A DNA stretch of 64,000 nucleotides, taken from NCBI GenBank assembly GCA_000648925.1, contig JFHF01000015.1:97262-161261 (forward strand). Direction: 5' to 3'. Source of the DNA: Caballeronia jiangsuensis. GTDB lineage: Bacteria > Pseudomonadota > Gammaproteobacteria > Burkholderiales > Burkholderiaceae. A program made the translations under genes and the position numbers. Under the pieces are notes generated by a model, which was not told the origin of the DNA, ran no database searches, and saw only the letters and a program-made list of their open reading frames with translations. Positions 27,807 to 36,005 of the stretch are shown here, piece by piece (within the stretch, counting starts at the first letter, position 1; every line of letters begins with the position of its first letter).

Positions 27807-28163
27807 ATGAGAAAAAACATCGCAATCTTGTTTGCCGCAATCGGCGCATCCGCGTTGAGCGCGTGCGTTGCAACCGACGACGCCCTGCTCAAGACCGTGC
27901 CCTTCGGGTCCGGCACGTCGCAGTACAAGCCCTACGACTTCATCCGATGCGTGAAGGAAAAATGGACGCCGATCGCGCCGCGCGTGCGCGATTACTCGCC
28001 GAGCGCCGATACGCTGGCCGTTTCCGTGCCCAGCGGCGGCATGACGAGTCAGTCGGTGGTGTTGGTGATCGCGCAGGCGTCCGCGAACGGCACGGGCTAC
28101 ACGATATACGGGGACGTCGCAGCCGCCGGACGCTACGTCACGGCGACGCACACGTGCGATTGA
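27807..28163 (+). CDS. Hypothetical lipoprotein (118 aa)
   Basis: Signal peptide MRKNIAILFAAIGASALSAC with lipobox LSAC (Cys20), then about 98 residues including two further cysteines (IRCVKEKW and the C-terminal HTCD), likely a disulfide. The mature part looks like a small compact periplasmic domain (SVVLVIAQASANGTGYTIYG). No family recognised with certainty. It converges on another lipoprotein gene with a gap of 16 bp. Confidence 0.75.
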   Translation: MRKNIAILFAAIGASALSACVATDDALLKTVPFGSGTSQYKPYDFIRCVKEKWTPIAPRVRDYSPSADTLAVSVPSGGMTSQSVVLVIAQASANGTGYTIYGDVAAAGRYVTATHTCD

Positions 28164-28179
28164 GCCCCCGTTTTCTCGA

Positions 28180-28698
28180 TCAGGAAGGCTTGCCGTTGCG
28201 CATGTCGACGCCGGCCAGATGCGTCCCGACGACGCGTCCGATCAGATAACCGTCCGATGCGCACGCGTTGACGCGTTCCTTGCCGTCCCACTGGATCTTG
28301 TACTGATCATCGAGGGAATGGACCGTCGATGCGTCGAATTTGCGCCTCGCCTTGCCGCCATTGCGCACGTCCTCGCTGACGAGGCGGTTCCAGGTCAACG
28401 CGTAGCCGTAGCGCACGCCGTCGGCGAATGCGCCATCGTCGCAGACTTGCGATGGAGGCGTCGTCTTGAGCATCAGATGGTAGCCGTTCGCGGAGCCGAC
28501 CATGATGCGCCGCTCGCCCGGCGGCGCCGGCGGTGCTGGCTTGACCGGAACTTGAGCCGCTTGCGTGGCCGATGCCGCCGACGCCGCCGCGGCTGCGTCG
28601 GTGTCGTTCTGCTGTGGAAGCGGTGCACATGCGCCGAGTAGCAGCGCCGCTGTCACCGTGATCACCGTGCCGGCGCCTTGCATTTTTATGAACGTCAT
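28180..28698 (-). CDS. Hypothetical lipoprotein (172 aa)
   Basis: N-terminus with lipobox LLGAC, followed by a Pro/Ala-rich linker (about residues 28-62) and a C-terminal domain with two cysteines (SQVCDDGAF, VNACASDGY). I start at ATG 28698 because the Lys it adds before the hydrophobic core makes a proper signal peptide; the ATG at 28683 would remove it. No domain match recognised. The linker suggests the domain is held away from the membrane. Convergent with the 27807 lipoprotein. Confidence 0.7.
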   Translation of the reverse strand: MTFIKMQGAGTVITVTAALLLGACAPLPQQNDTDAAAAASAASATQAAQVPVKPAPPAPPGERRIMVGSANGYHLMLKTTPPSQVCDDGAFADGVRYGYALTWNRLVSEDVRNGGKARRKFDASTVHSLDDQYKIQWDGKERVNACASDGYLIGRVVGTHLAGVDMRNGKPS

Positions 28699-28782
28699 CC
28701 TGCGAATCACCTACGCTGACTCCATCTCAAATATAGTCCGGGCTATACCTTACCATCCCCGGGCGCATTCCTCGGAACGATG

Positions 28783-28821
28783 AAAAAAAGGCGGCGCAGA
28801 TGCAACGACGCGGGCGCCTTT
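28783..28821 (-). terminator. Rho-independent terminator of the NarL-type regulator gene
   Basis: On the minus strand AAAGGCG (28821-28815) pairs with CGCCTTT (28793-28787) and is followed by a run of T, 39 bp past the stop at 28860. Confidence 0.8.
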
Positions 28822-28859
28822 CGGGCAGCCCGCGTCGAAATGAAGGTGAATTTGACCGC

Positions 28860-29555
28860 TCAGGACGCCGACGACGTATTGCTCATCGGCATTTCGATTC
28901 CACGCCGCGCCATCTCGACGATCAGGAACGTTCGCCGCGTGACGTGAAAGCGCGCGAGCAGATCGCTCGAATATTCTTTGGCGGTGTTTTCGCTGATATT
29001 CATCTTGCGCGCGATGGCCTTGTTCGACAGCCCCTGCAGCAAATAGCGCAGCGTTTCTGTCAGGCGAGGCGGCAGATCGAGCGATTCGACCGTCACGCCC
29101 GCGTGCGGCGAAACCGGCTTCGGGCTGTGGCCGCCCTTGCCGAGCACCGTGTTCGGCAGATAGACGCGTCCGTTGAGAATGGTTTTCAGGGCTTCGCGGA
29201 AGACGCCCGCGCCCTGCTCGCTGCCCTTCGAGATGAAGCCGCACGCGCCGTTCTTGATGCATTCGAGCACGGTGTCGCGGTCGTCCTGCGCGGACAGCAT
29301 GATCGTCTGGATCTCGCGCTCTTCCTCGCGAATCCAGTTGAGCAGGTCCATGCCTGTGGCGTTGCCGCGCAAGTGGTAGTCGAGGAACATCAGATCGTAG
29401 GTATTGGCGGAAAGCTTGGCTTTTGCCTGCTCGAATCCGTCGGCTTCGTCGATCTCGAGCAAAGGCTCGTTCGCCAGGATGAGGCTTTTCATGGCGCTCC
29501 TGGTGAGCCCTTCGTCCTCTACTAGCAACACTGTTTTGAAATAGCCATTTTCCAT
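28860..29555 (-). CDS. NarL/LuxR-type response regulator
   Basis: A 231-residue regulator: receiver domain residues 7-125 with acidic residues D14/E13, phospho-acceptor D59 (LMFLDYHLRG) and the conserved Lys near 109 (GFISKGSEQG); then a LuxR helix-turn-helix near residues 165-225 (LTETLRYLLQGLSNKAIARK, MNISENTAKEYSSDLL). No histidine kinase is next to it. It is divergent from a receiver-only protein gene, 196 bp apart, which may share its phosphorelay or be its target. The cognate kinase and genes controlled are unknown. Confidence 0.93.
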   Translation of the reverse strand: MENGYFKTVLLVEDEGLTRSAMKSLILANEPLLEIDEADGFEQAKAKLSANTYDLMFLDYHLRGNATGMDLLNWIREEEREIQTIMLSAQDDRDTVLECIKNGACGFISKGSEQGAGVFREALKTILNGRVYLPNTVLGKGGHSPKPVSPHAGVTVESLDLPPRLTETLRYLLQGLSNKAIARKMNISENTAKEYSSDLLARFHVTRRTFLIVEMARRGIEMPMSNTSSAS

Positions 29556-29751
29556 TGCGACGCTCCGAGAACGGTTCCGATATTACGCGCGCCCTGTGCG
29601 ACTTCCACCCCCCTTTCGCAGGGATACATTCGGCAGTCCCCCAAAATTCCCCGCATCCCCCTCCCGTGCCGGGTTTAGCGATCGATACGTTCCGTCGACA
29701 CTGGTCGCAGTCGATTCAATCACGTAACGCAATACGAGAATGGAGGATGAG

Positions 29752-30204
29752 ATGTCAAGCCGTCTGGCCGACAACGAACGCGAATTCGCGTTGTGGCGTA
29801 TCAAGCGGGCCCGCGCCGGAGACGCATCGCGCCGAGTGCTGATCGCCCACAAAGACAAGTCGATCGGCGATTCCCTCGCCGTGCAACTTCGGCTCAAAGG
29901 CTTGCAGGTCATCCATTCGCAGGATCTGAAATCCGTGCGCGCGCTGGTGCATAGCTGGCAGCCGCAGGCGCTGCTGCTCGATACCCGCCTCGACAACGAT
30001 TCCGGCTACGTCTTTCTGCGCACGCTGCGCATGGACGCCGACGTCACCGGGCGGCTCCTCGTCGCGATGAGCAACGTGTGGCCGGCCGATCCGGTTCAGA
30101 CGCTCAAGGAAGCCGGTTTCGACGCCCACTGCCGTCGGCCTTGCGCGACCTGGCGCATCGTCGATCTCGTGGAATCGTTCTTTTCCATGCCGCTCACGCG
30201 CTGA
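29752..30204 (+). CDS. Stand-alone receiver-like protein with degenerate active site
   Basis: A 150-residue protein with a receiver-like fold after a charged N-terminal extension of about 27 residues. The phospho-acceptor position is kept (D77 in ALLLDTRLDNDSG), but the usual acidic pair is reduced (HKDKS) and the conserved Lys of the K-P turn appears replaced by Arg (HCRRP), so phosphorylation may be altered. There is no output domain. Start ATG 29752 is set by GGAGG 5 bp upstream; an in-frame ATG at 29740 would overlap that site. It is divergent from the NarL-type gene. Confidence 0.8.
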   Translation: MSSRLADNEREFALWRIKRARAGDASRRVLIAHKDKSIGDSLAVQLRLKGLQVIHSQDLKSVRALVHSWQPQALLLDTRLDNDSGYVFLRTLRMDADVTGRLLVAMSNVWPADPVQTLKEAGFDAHCRRPCATWRIVDLVESFFSMPLTR

Positions 30205-30324
30205 TACGCAAATCTGGAGGTGCCGCCATGAACAGGGATGCATGCCTCGTCGCCGGGGGGACGTTGCCGGCGAATGCGTCGCGCTGTCCCCCGGTTCGCG
30301 AACGCGCCTGTGTCGAGACGCGCG

Positions 30325-31260
30325 TCAGGCGCCGCCGCCGTCGGACCGGGCCGGGGTCGCGCCGGCTGCCATCACGAGCGACGCCCGTATTTCATTACCT
30401 GGCTCGATGACCGCGATGCCTGTCCCGGGCAACCCTTGCGCCGCGAGGTTGAAGCCGTCGCTCACGTGCGACACCGGTTCGACGCACAGATAACCCGCGC
30501 CCGCCGGACAATGCACGACGACGTGGTTCAGCGTGTCGCCGGCATCCAGTTCGAGCGTGCGGCCGTCCGCGTAACGCAGCGTGGCGCGGCCGTCCCAGCC
30601 GCTCAGATAACGCGTGTAGCCCTCCGTTTCCCGCACATGCCGATGCGCGGGCGACTCGACCGTCGGCTCGATCGCGATCTCCGCTTCGTGACGCCAGTGC
30701 GTCGTCGCATGAAGTTCGGCTTCGTGCGCGCCGAAGTAAGGATGAAAACCGAGGCCGACGGGCATCGGACTGGACGACCGGTTCGCGATCCGCATCGATA
30801 GCCGCGCGCCGTCTGCATTCGCTTCGATCAACTGCACGGCCTCGAAAGCCCACGGCCAGCCATGCTCGCCCTCGCCGTGCACGTAACGCAGCACGACGCA
30901 ATCCGCCTCCTGAAGCTCGACGCTCCATGCCGCGAACTGGCCGAAGCCATGCAGCGCGTGCGCCATGCCGGGAAACGTCGCGATCTCGACGATGGAACCG
31001 TCGGGCGCGGCAAAGCGCGCATCGCGCACGCGATTGGAAAACGGCACGAGCGGATAGCTGCCGCCCTTGGGCCATGCATCGCACGGCCAATTGGCGGCTG
31101 TCACCGGCACGAGCCAGTCCTGCAATCCGCGCGCGCCCTGCGTGGCGAACCGAGTGATGCGCCCGCCCGCCGCCGGCGCGATCTCGACGACATGCGGCCC
31201 GCTCGAAATGCTCAGGCGCGGCGCGGCGTCCAAGGGTACGACTTCACGAAATTTCGTCAC
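30325..31260 (-). CDS. Aldose 1-epimerase family protein
   Basis: A 311-residue galactose-mutarotase-like protein (PF01263). Signature pieces are PLVPFSNRVRDARF, the His-containing MAHALHGFGQF, GLGFHPYFGAHEAEL and EPVSHVSDGFN; these place the catalytic His and Glu of the family. It interconverts anomers of hexoses or hexose-6-phosphates. The start is GTG at 31260 (MTKFREVVPL), with only a weak ribosome site. It lies downstream of the ABC importer operon but after a strong terminator, so co-transcription is doubtful; it may hint that the importer carries a carbohydrate. Confidence 0.88.
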   Translation of the reverse strand: MTKFREVVPLDAAPRLSISSGPHVVEIAPAAGGRITRFATQGARGLQDWLVPVTAANWPCDAWPKGGSYPLVPFSNRVRDARFAAPDGSIVEIATFPGMAHALHGFGQFAAWSVELQEADCVVLRYVHGEGEHGWPWAFEAVQLIEANADGARLSMRIANRSSSPMPVGLGFHPYFGAHEAELHATTHWRHEAEIAIEPTVESPAHRHVRETEGYTRYLSGWDGRATLRYADGRTLELDAGDTLNHVVVHCPAGAGYLCVEPVSHVSDGFNLAAQGLPGTGIAVIEPGNEIRASLVMAAGATPARSDGGGA

Positions 31261-31283
31261 GACACGACTTCGAATTGAAAAGA

Positions 31284-31305
31284 ACCCGCGCGCAGGCGCG
31301 CGGGT
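31284..31305 (-). terminator. Terminator of the ABC importer operon
   Basis: ACCCGCGCGC and GCGCGCGGGT are perfect 10-bp arms with a 2-nt centre, followed on the minus strand by TTCTTTTC, 6 bp past the last permease stop. The hairpin separates the operon from the aldose epimerase gene. Confidence 0.8.
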
Positions 31306-31311
31306 GGAACA

Positions 31312-32229
31312 TCACTGCTTCTGCTCCTTCACGCGCGACACGAGTTGCGTCGGGCTCACGAACTGCAACGCGATCAGCACCCAGACCATCGTGATGGCCA
31401 TGTAGATCATCGCCATCGCGTCGATGGACTGCGGCGCGCGCACGCCCGTGGAGAACACGGCGTAATAGAGCGCGACGACGAGCGTCTGAGTCGTCGGCCC
31501 AGCGGTGAAGAACGTCAGCTCGAACATGCCGATGGTGCGCACCAGAACGAGCAGGCCGGCAGCCAGCATGCCGGGCACGAGCAAAGGCAGCAGCACGTAG
31601 CGGAAGTAGCGGAACGTGTTCGCGCCGAAGATGCGCGCGGCCGATTCCAGATTCGGATCGATCTGCTCGATGAACGGCGTCATCACGAGAATCACGAACG
31701 GCAGCGCAGGCACCAGATTCGCGAGGATCACGCCGGTCAGCGTGCCCGCGAGATGGAACTTGTACATGACCGTCGCCATCGGGATGCCGTAGGTCACGGG
31801 CGGCACCATCAGCGGCAGCAGGAACACGAGCATCGCGAAACGCTTGCCGGGAAACTGCACGCGGGCGAGCGCATACGCGGCCGGCACGCCCAGCACGATG
31901 GACAGCAGCACCACCGCGCCCACCACTTCGAGCGTCACGAGCAGCACGCTCGAAAGCTGGAAGTCGCTCCATGCCTGCGCGTACCAGTGCAGCGTGAAGC
32001 CCTGCGGCAACAGCGTGCCGAACCAGCGCGTCGCCACCGAGTTCACGGCGACGGTCGCGATCAGCAGCAGCACGTTGACGAGGAAGAAGCCCATCGTCGC
32101 CCAGACGAAGAACTTCCATAGCCTGTCGCGCAGGCTCACTTGCTGTTTCATGTGCTTGCCGGTGCCGTTCGTGGTTGCGGTCGGGACGCCGGCCTGCCAG
32201 CCGGACGCCGCGCGGTTATCGGTCGTCAT
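31312..32229 (-). CDS. ABC transporter permease (second)
   Basis: A 305-residue inner-membrane permease (MetI/PotC-like) with six hydrophobic helices. The coupling loop is ESAARIFGANTFRYFRYVLLPLL, matching the EAA-x3-G-x9-I-x-LP motif. A hydrophilic N-terminal extension of about 27 residues precedes helix 1; an internal Met (MKQQVSLRDRL) is a possible alternative start. The start ATG at 32229 shares one base with the stop of the first permease (TAATG). Last gene of the importer operon. Confidence 0.92.
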   Translation of the reverse strand: MTTDNRAASGWQAGVPTATTNGTGKHMKQQVSLRDRLWKFFVWATMGFFLVNVLLLIATVAVNSVATRWFGTLLPQGFTLHWYAQAWSDFQLSSVLLVTLEVVGAVVLLSIVLGVPAAYALARVQFPGKRFAMLVFLLPLMVPPVTYGIPMATVMYKFHLAGTLTGVILANLVPALPFVILVMTPFIEQIDPNLESAARIFGANTFRYFRYVLLPLLVPGMLAAGLLVLVRTIGMFELTFFTAGPTTQTLVVALYYAVFSTGVRAPQSIDAMAMIYMAITMVWVLIALQFVSPTQLVSRVKEQKQ

Positions 32230-33095
32230 TATCCCTTGCCTCCCGTCACCGGACCCGTATAGAAGAAGCGACGCGCGCCGAGCATGCCGCCCACGACGAG
32301 CAATTGCACGAAACCCATCACGATCGCGATCGTCGATGCGAGCGCGTAGTCGTAGTTTTCGAACGCGGCTTCCGAAGCTGCGATCGAGATCACGCGCGTC
32401 GGACCGGCGGGCGCGCCGAGCAGCACCGCCGACGGAAACACCGAGAACGCCTGCACGAACGAGAGACAGGCGGTCATCGTGAGGCCAGGCAGCAGCAGCG
32501 GCAGATAGATCTGACGGAACTGTTGCCACGGGCTTGCGCCGAGCGTCGCGGCGGCGCGCGCGAGCGTCGGGTCGATGCCGGTCACATACGACAGCGTCAG
32601 CAGAAACGCGAACGGAAAGCCCGACACGATCAGCGAAATCAGCACGCCCCAGTAGTTGTGCGTGAGGCGCACTTCATCGCCATAGAGATGCAGCGCCTGC
32701 AATGCCTGCGGAAACCAGCCGTTCGGGCTGAAGTATGTCAGCATGCCGTCGGCGATCAGCACGGTGCCGAGCGTCACCGGCACGACGAGCAGCGTCGTGA
32801 CGAACTTCTGCCACGGCGACGTGCGGCGCAACGCGAAGGCCACCGGCACCGACACGCCGACATTGATGATCGTCGCGGGCACGGCGAGCTTCAGCGTGAC
32901 GACGATCGTCGGCCACATCGACGAATCGGTGAAGAACGTGATGTAGTTCGCCCACACGCTGCCGCCGTTCATCGGACTGAACGACAGCATCAGCCCGTAG
33001 GCGAATGGATAGATGAACAGCGCGATGATGAAGAAGAGCGCCGGCGTGACGAGCCAGCCCTTCGGATCGCGTGGCTGCGCGGGAAGCGCGATCAT
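32229..33095 (-). CDS. ABC transporter permease (first)
   Basis: A 288-residue permease, six helices, with the ATPase-coupling loop ARAAATLGASPWQQFRQIYL followed by PLLLPG. It is of the PotB/spermidine-putrescine-type class used for small organic solutes and Fe(III). ATG 33095 overlaps the ATPase stop (ATGA). A longer frame upstream would add an Arg-rich segment typical of antisense reading and is not used. It pairs with the second permease as a heterodimer. Confidence 0.92.
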   Translation of the reverse strand: MIALPAQPRDPKGWLVTPALFFIIALFIYPFAYGLMLSFSPMNGGSVWANYITFFTDSSMWPTIVVTLKLAVPATIINVGVSVPVAFALRRTSPWQKFVTTLLVVPVTLGTVLIADGMLTYFSPNGWFPQALQALHLYGDEVRLTHNYWGVLISLIVSGFPFAFLLTLSYVTGIDPTLARAAATLGASPWQQFRQIYLPLLLPGLTMTACLSFVQAFSVFPSAVLLGAPAGPTRVISIAASEAAFENYDYALASTIAIVMGFVQLLVVGGMLGARRFFYTGPVTGGKG

Positions 33096-34168
33096 TTTTC
33101 CTCTCCGTACACGAGCGTTTTCGAAGGCGCGACGCGCAGCGAGATGCGCTCGCCTTCGCTGCATTCGCCCGCGATGCGCGCCCACAGCTTGCCGAACGCC
33201 GTATTGACGATGATGAGCGAATCGCGCCCGCCATATTCAACGACTTCGACGTGCGCATCGAACGCGTTCTCGGCGCCGGGCGCCGCGCGTTCCATGTCTT
33301 CGGGACGCAGCGCGACGGCCACGCGCTTGCTGTCGAAACCTTCCATCGGCGTGCCGAGCAGCCGCACGCCGCTCGCGTTCACCGCGACGGCTTCGCCCTG
33401 CGTGCCTTCGAGCGTTGCCTGCACGACATTGCGGAAACCCATGAAGCGCGCGACGTGCAGATTCTTCGGCCGCGAATAGACTTCCTTCGGCGCGGCCACT
33501 TGCTGGACGACGCCCTCTTTCATCACGACGATGCGATCGGCCATCGACAGCGCTTCGTCTTGATCGTGCGTCACATAGATGGTCGCGCGCTCCAGCTTGC
33601 CGTGGATGCGGCGAATTTCGGCGCGCATCTCGATGCGCAGCTTGGTGTCGAGGTTCGAGAGCGGCTCGTCCATCAGAACGAGCGGCGGCTCGATGACGAT
33701 CGCGCGTGCAATCGCCACACGCTGCTGCTGGCCGCCCGAGAGCTGACCGGGAAGCTTGGCGTCGTGGCCGATCAGTTGCACGAGCTGCAACGCGGCCTTC
33801 GCGCGCTTCGTCGCTTCCGCCTTCGGCATGCCGCGCATCTTCAGGCCGAAGCCGACGTTATCCAGCACCGACATATGCGGAAACAGCGCGTAGTTCTGAA
33901 AGACCATGCCGAAGCCGCGCTTTTCGGGCGGCAGCACGTCGATACGCTTGTCGTCGAGCCAAATGCCGCCGCCCGTCAGCGGCTGCAATCCGGCGATGCA
34001 GTTCAGCGCGGTCGACTTGCCGCAGCCCGATGGCCCGAGCAGCGCGATGAACTCACCGCGCTGGATGTTCAGATCGAGTCCCTTCAACGCCGCGAGCTGC
34101 TGCCCTTCCGCGTTGGTGAAACTGCGCGAGACCGCGTCGAGGCGCAACTGCTCAAAAGTGTGCTTCAT
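33092..34168 (-). CDS. ABC transporter ATP-binding protein (PotA/FbpC type)
   Basis: A 358-residue ATPase: Walker [13 protein letters not shown]-loop [14 protein letters not shown], signature [15 protein letters not shown], Walker [14 protein letters not shown] and His-switch YVTHDQDEA. The C-terminal hundred residues form a TOBE-type regulatory domain ([14 protein letters not shown]). It powers the importer formed by the two permeases and binding protein. ATG 34168 ([10 protein letters not shown]) is preferred over an upstream start. The domain set is that of polyamine/iron/maltose importers; the substrate is undetermined. Confidence 0.95.
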   Translation of the reverse strand: MKHTFEQLRLDAVSRSFTNAEGQQLAALKGLDLNIQRGEFIALLGPSGCGKSTALNCIAGLQPLTGGGIWLDDKRIDVLPPEKRGFGMVFQNYALFPHMSVLDNVGFGLKMRGMPKAEATKRAKAALQLVQLIGHDAKLPGQLSGGQQQRVAIARAIVIEPPLVLMDEPLSNLDTKLRIEMRAEIRRIHGKLERATIYVTHDQDEALSMADRIVVMKEGVVQQVAAPKEVYSRPKNLHVARFMGFRNVVQATLEGTQGEAVAVNASGVRLLGTPMEGFDSKRVAVALRPEDMERAAPGAENAFDAHVEVVEYGGRDSLIIVNTAFGKLWARIAGECSEGERISLRVAPSKTLVYGEEK

Positions 34169-34197
34169 GACAATTTCCTGCGCTTTTTTGTACAAGC

Positions 34198-34225
34198 GGC
34201 GACGCGCCCTGACGGGAGCGTCGCC
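34198..34225 (-). other. Hairpin between binding-protein and ATPase genes
   Basis: GGCGACGC (34198-34205) and GCGTCGCC (34218-34225) form an 8-bp stem in the 81-bp gap. No U-tract follows on the transcript. Such hairpins often protect the binding-protein mRNA and lower expression of the membrane parts, as in malE-malF; here it is inference. Confidence 0.45.
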
Positions 34226-34249
34226 GTCTCATTACCGCGTTACGCCGAG

Positions 34250-35422
34250 TTACTTGGTCTTCGCCGCGCCGACTTCGCGATCCCATTTCTGGAAGGCCGC
34301 GACCATCGCCTGCGCATTGAGCGGAAGCACGTGCGGACGGTCGGCGAGCAGCTTCGCGTACTCGGGCCGGCCGAACTTCTGGATGACTTCCTGACTCTTC
34401 GCGGGCGCCATCGAGAGCGGCACATCCTTCACCGCCGGGCCCGGATAGAAGTAGCCATCGTCATAGGTCAGCGCCTGCTGCGCCGGCTCGAGCATGAAGT
34501 TCATCAGCTTGTAGAGCACGTCGAGCTTTTCCTTCGGCACGCCCTTCGGAATCACCATGTAGTGGGCGTCGTTCACCCAGGTCATGTTGTCGAATGCGGC
34601 CACCTTGAATTCCGCCGGCACGATGCCGAGCGCGCGCGGGTTGATATCCCAGCCGGTCACCGTGACCGTCATGTCGCGCGTGCCCTCGCCCAGTTCCTTC
34701 ATGACGGCCGAGGTTCCGCCCGGGTAGTACGGAATGCAGTCGTTGAGTTGCTTGAGGAACGCCCAGGTCTTGTCCCAGCCGTTGATCGGGTCCATCGGGT
34801 CCTTGTCGCCGAGCACATACGGCAGGCCCATCAGGAAGGTGCGGCCCGGGCCGGAGTTCGCCGGGCGCGCATAGATCAGCTTGTTCGGATGCGCCTTGCA
34901 CCATGCGAGCAGTTGATCCGGCGTCTTCGGAACGTCGGTGACCTTGGCCGGGTTGTATTCGAGCAGCGGACCCGCCGGCATATAGGTCACTTCCAGACCA
35001 TAGCCCTGCGCGATGTCCTGCATCTTGCGCGGGCCGGGCGCGTACTTGTCGAGCACGCCAGGGAATGCCTTCGCGTTATCGGGAAGCAGTTTCTCCCACA
35101 AACCTTGCTGGATGCCGGCCGCGAGCGCGTCGGTGCCGGTCACGACGAGGTCGATGTCCGAGCGGCCCGCCGCCTGCATCGCCTTGATCTTGCCCGGCAG
35201 TTGCGGCGCGGGCGCGTTCGTGAAGGTGATGCTGGAAACCAGATCGGGATATTTGGCCTTGAACGCCTCGAAGCCCTTCTGCGTCAGTTGCAGATTGCCC
35301 GCAACGTCGACGATGTTGATCGATACGGGATCGGCCGCGTATGCCGCGCTCATGCCGAAAGCCGCGCTGACGGCGACGCAAACCGCCGCCAGTTTCACTG
35401 ACAGTCCTGCCTTGAAAGCCAT
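34250..35422 (-). CDS. ABC transporter periplasmic substrate-binding protein
   Basis: A 390-residue exported protein: Sec signal to about residue 29 (GMSAAYAADPVSINIV), then a two-lobe binding protein of the family-1 (PotD/iron/2-aminoethylphosphonate-like) kind, with DIDLVVTGTDALAAGIQQG in the first lobe and MTVTVTGWDINPRALGI in the second. It delivers a ligand to the permeases encoded downstream. No ligand-specific motif lets me name the substrate. First gene of the operon, behind the promoter at 35600-35629. Confidence 0.92.
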   Translation of the reverse strand: MAFKAGLSVKLAAVCVAVSAAFGMSAAYAADPVSINIVDVAGNLQLTQKGFEAFKAKYPDLVSSITFTNAPAPQLPGKIKAMQAAGRSDIDLVVTGTDALAAGIQQGLWEKLLPDNAKAFPGVLDKYAPGPRKMQDIAQGYGLEVTYMPAGPLLEYNPAKVTDVPKTPDQLLAWCKAHPNKLIYARPANSGPGRTFLMGLPYVLGDKDPMDPINGWDKTWAFLKQLNDCIPYYPGGTSAVMKELGEGTRDMTVTVTGWDINPRALGIVPAEFKVAAFDNMTWVNDAHYMVIPKGVPKEKLDVLYKLMNFMLEPAQQALTYDDGYFYPGPAVKDVPLSMAPAKSQEVIQKFGRPEYAKLLADRPHVLPLNAQAMVAAFQKWDREVGAAKTK

Positions 35423-35599
35423 TTTGTCTCCTCACTTCTCTCGCAACCGGTGGTCGGGAAAAGGTCCGGTCGAATTCTTCGATTTCGTCGATCGCCGGCC
35501 TGTTTGTGCTTCGTTCTGATTCGTTTGTGCGCCGCTTGCTGGCACCTTGAATGTAGCGTGTCTCTGTACGCGTGCGTCCTCATGGCGACCGGATGCTGA

Positions 35600-35629
35600 A
35601 AAATAGCTAACGGGGTCATAGGATGTCAA
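35600..35629 (-). promoter_or_regulatory. Sigma-70-like promoter of the ABC importer operon
   Basis: On the minus strand TTGACA (35629-35624), 18-bp spacer, TATTTT (35605-35600), about 178 bp upstream of the binding-protein ATG. Perfect -35, reasonable -10. Confidence 0.55.
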
Positions 35630-35637
35630 GCAAATTG

Positions 35638-35671
35638 CTTCCCACGAGTCTGTTACCGAAACAGTGGGAAG
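35638..35671. promoter_or_regulatory. Compound dyad upstream of the ABC promoter
   Basis: Outer arms CTTCCCAC (35638-35645) and GTGGGAAG (35664-35671) enclose inner arms CTGTT (35650-35654) and AACAG (35660-35664). It sits immediately upstream of the -35 hexamer, a common activator position. Confidence 0.5.
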
Positions 35672-35926
35672 CCGGTTTTTCCTCTGGCGATAGCGGTTTG
35701 CAAGCTATGTCGGGAGATACCCCGAGCGGTTGTTTCCTATCTTTTTAACCGGGATTTAACTGTTGTTTCCTGCGGAGTTATTGTGACTTTCCTTTTCGGT
35801 CGAAGGTCGCGGAATACTCAACGCAGGGGCAAAGCAGAGGGAATTGGCTTGGTGCCACGAAGCGGAGCGCGGCGAATGTTGAAGTTTTAGGGCGACCAAC
35901 CGAAGGGTAGCGCCGCAGTCGCTCTA

Positions 35927-35994
35927 AAGTTGTCAAACAACTTACCCGCCGGCGAGCAAGTTTTTGCTCGCCCGAGCCAAGGTTGTGTGACAAC
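35927..35994. promoter_or_regulatory. Twin GTTGT-N3-ACAAC palindromes flanking a hairpin
   Basis: AAGTTGTCAAACAACTT at 35927-35943 (7-bp arms) and GTTGTGTGACAAC at 35982-35994 (5-bp arms) repeat the same half-site. Between them GGCGAGCAA-GTTT-TTGCTCGCC (35951-35972) is a stable hairpin, likely the 3' end of the GntR transcript. The palindromes fit a GntR-FCD operator in size and symmetry. Confidence 0.5.
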
Positions 35995-36005
35995 TGTAGC
36001 AGTGG

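Larger units (their letters stand above)
35423..36005. other. 583-bp non-coding region between ABC operon and GntR gene
   Basis: No credible gene. It contains a sigma-70-like promoter for the importer (35600-35629), a compound dyad (35638-35671), two GTTGT-N3-ACAAC palindromes (35927-35943 and 35982-35994) and a 9-bp hairpin (35951-35972). This density of symmetric elements suggests regulation by the adjacent GntR protein. Confidence 0.6.

Noticed and set aside
30228..30410. 60-codon plus-strand frame with a good GGAGG site after the receiver-like gene
   Set aside because: Its second half is antisense to the aldose epimerase C-terminus and is Arg-rich; no conserved feature. Ribosome site alone is not enough to call it.
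33071..35401. 776-codon plus-strand frame opposite the ABC operon
   Set aside because: Runs antisense across the ATPase and binding-protein genes, whose motifs are intact.
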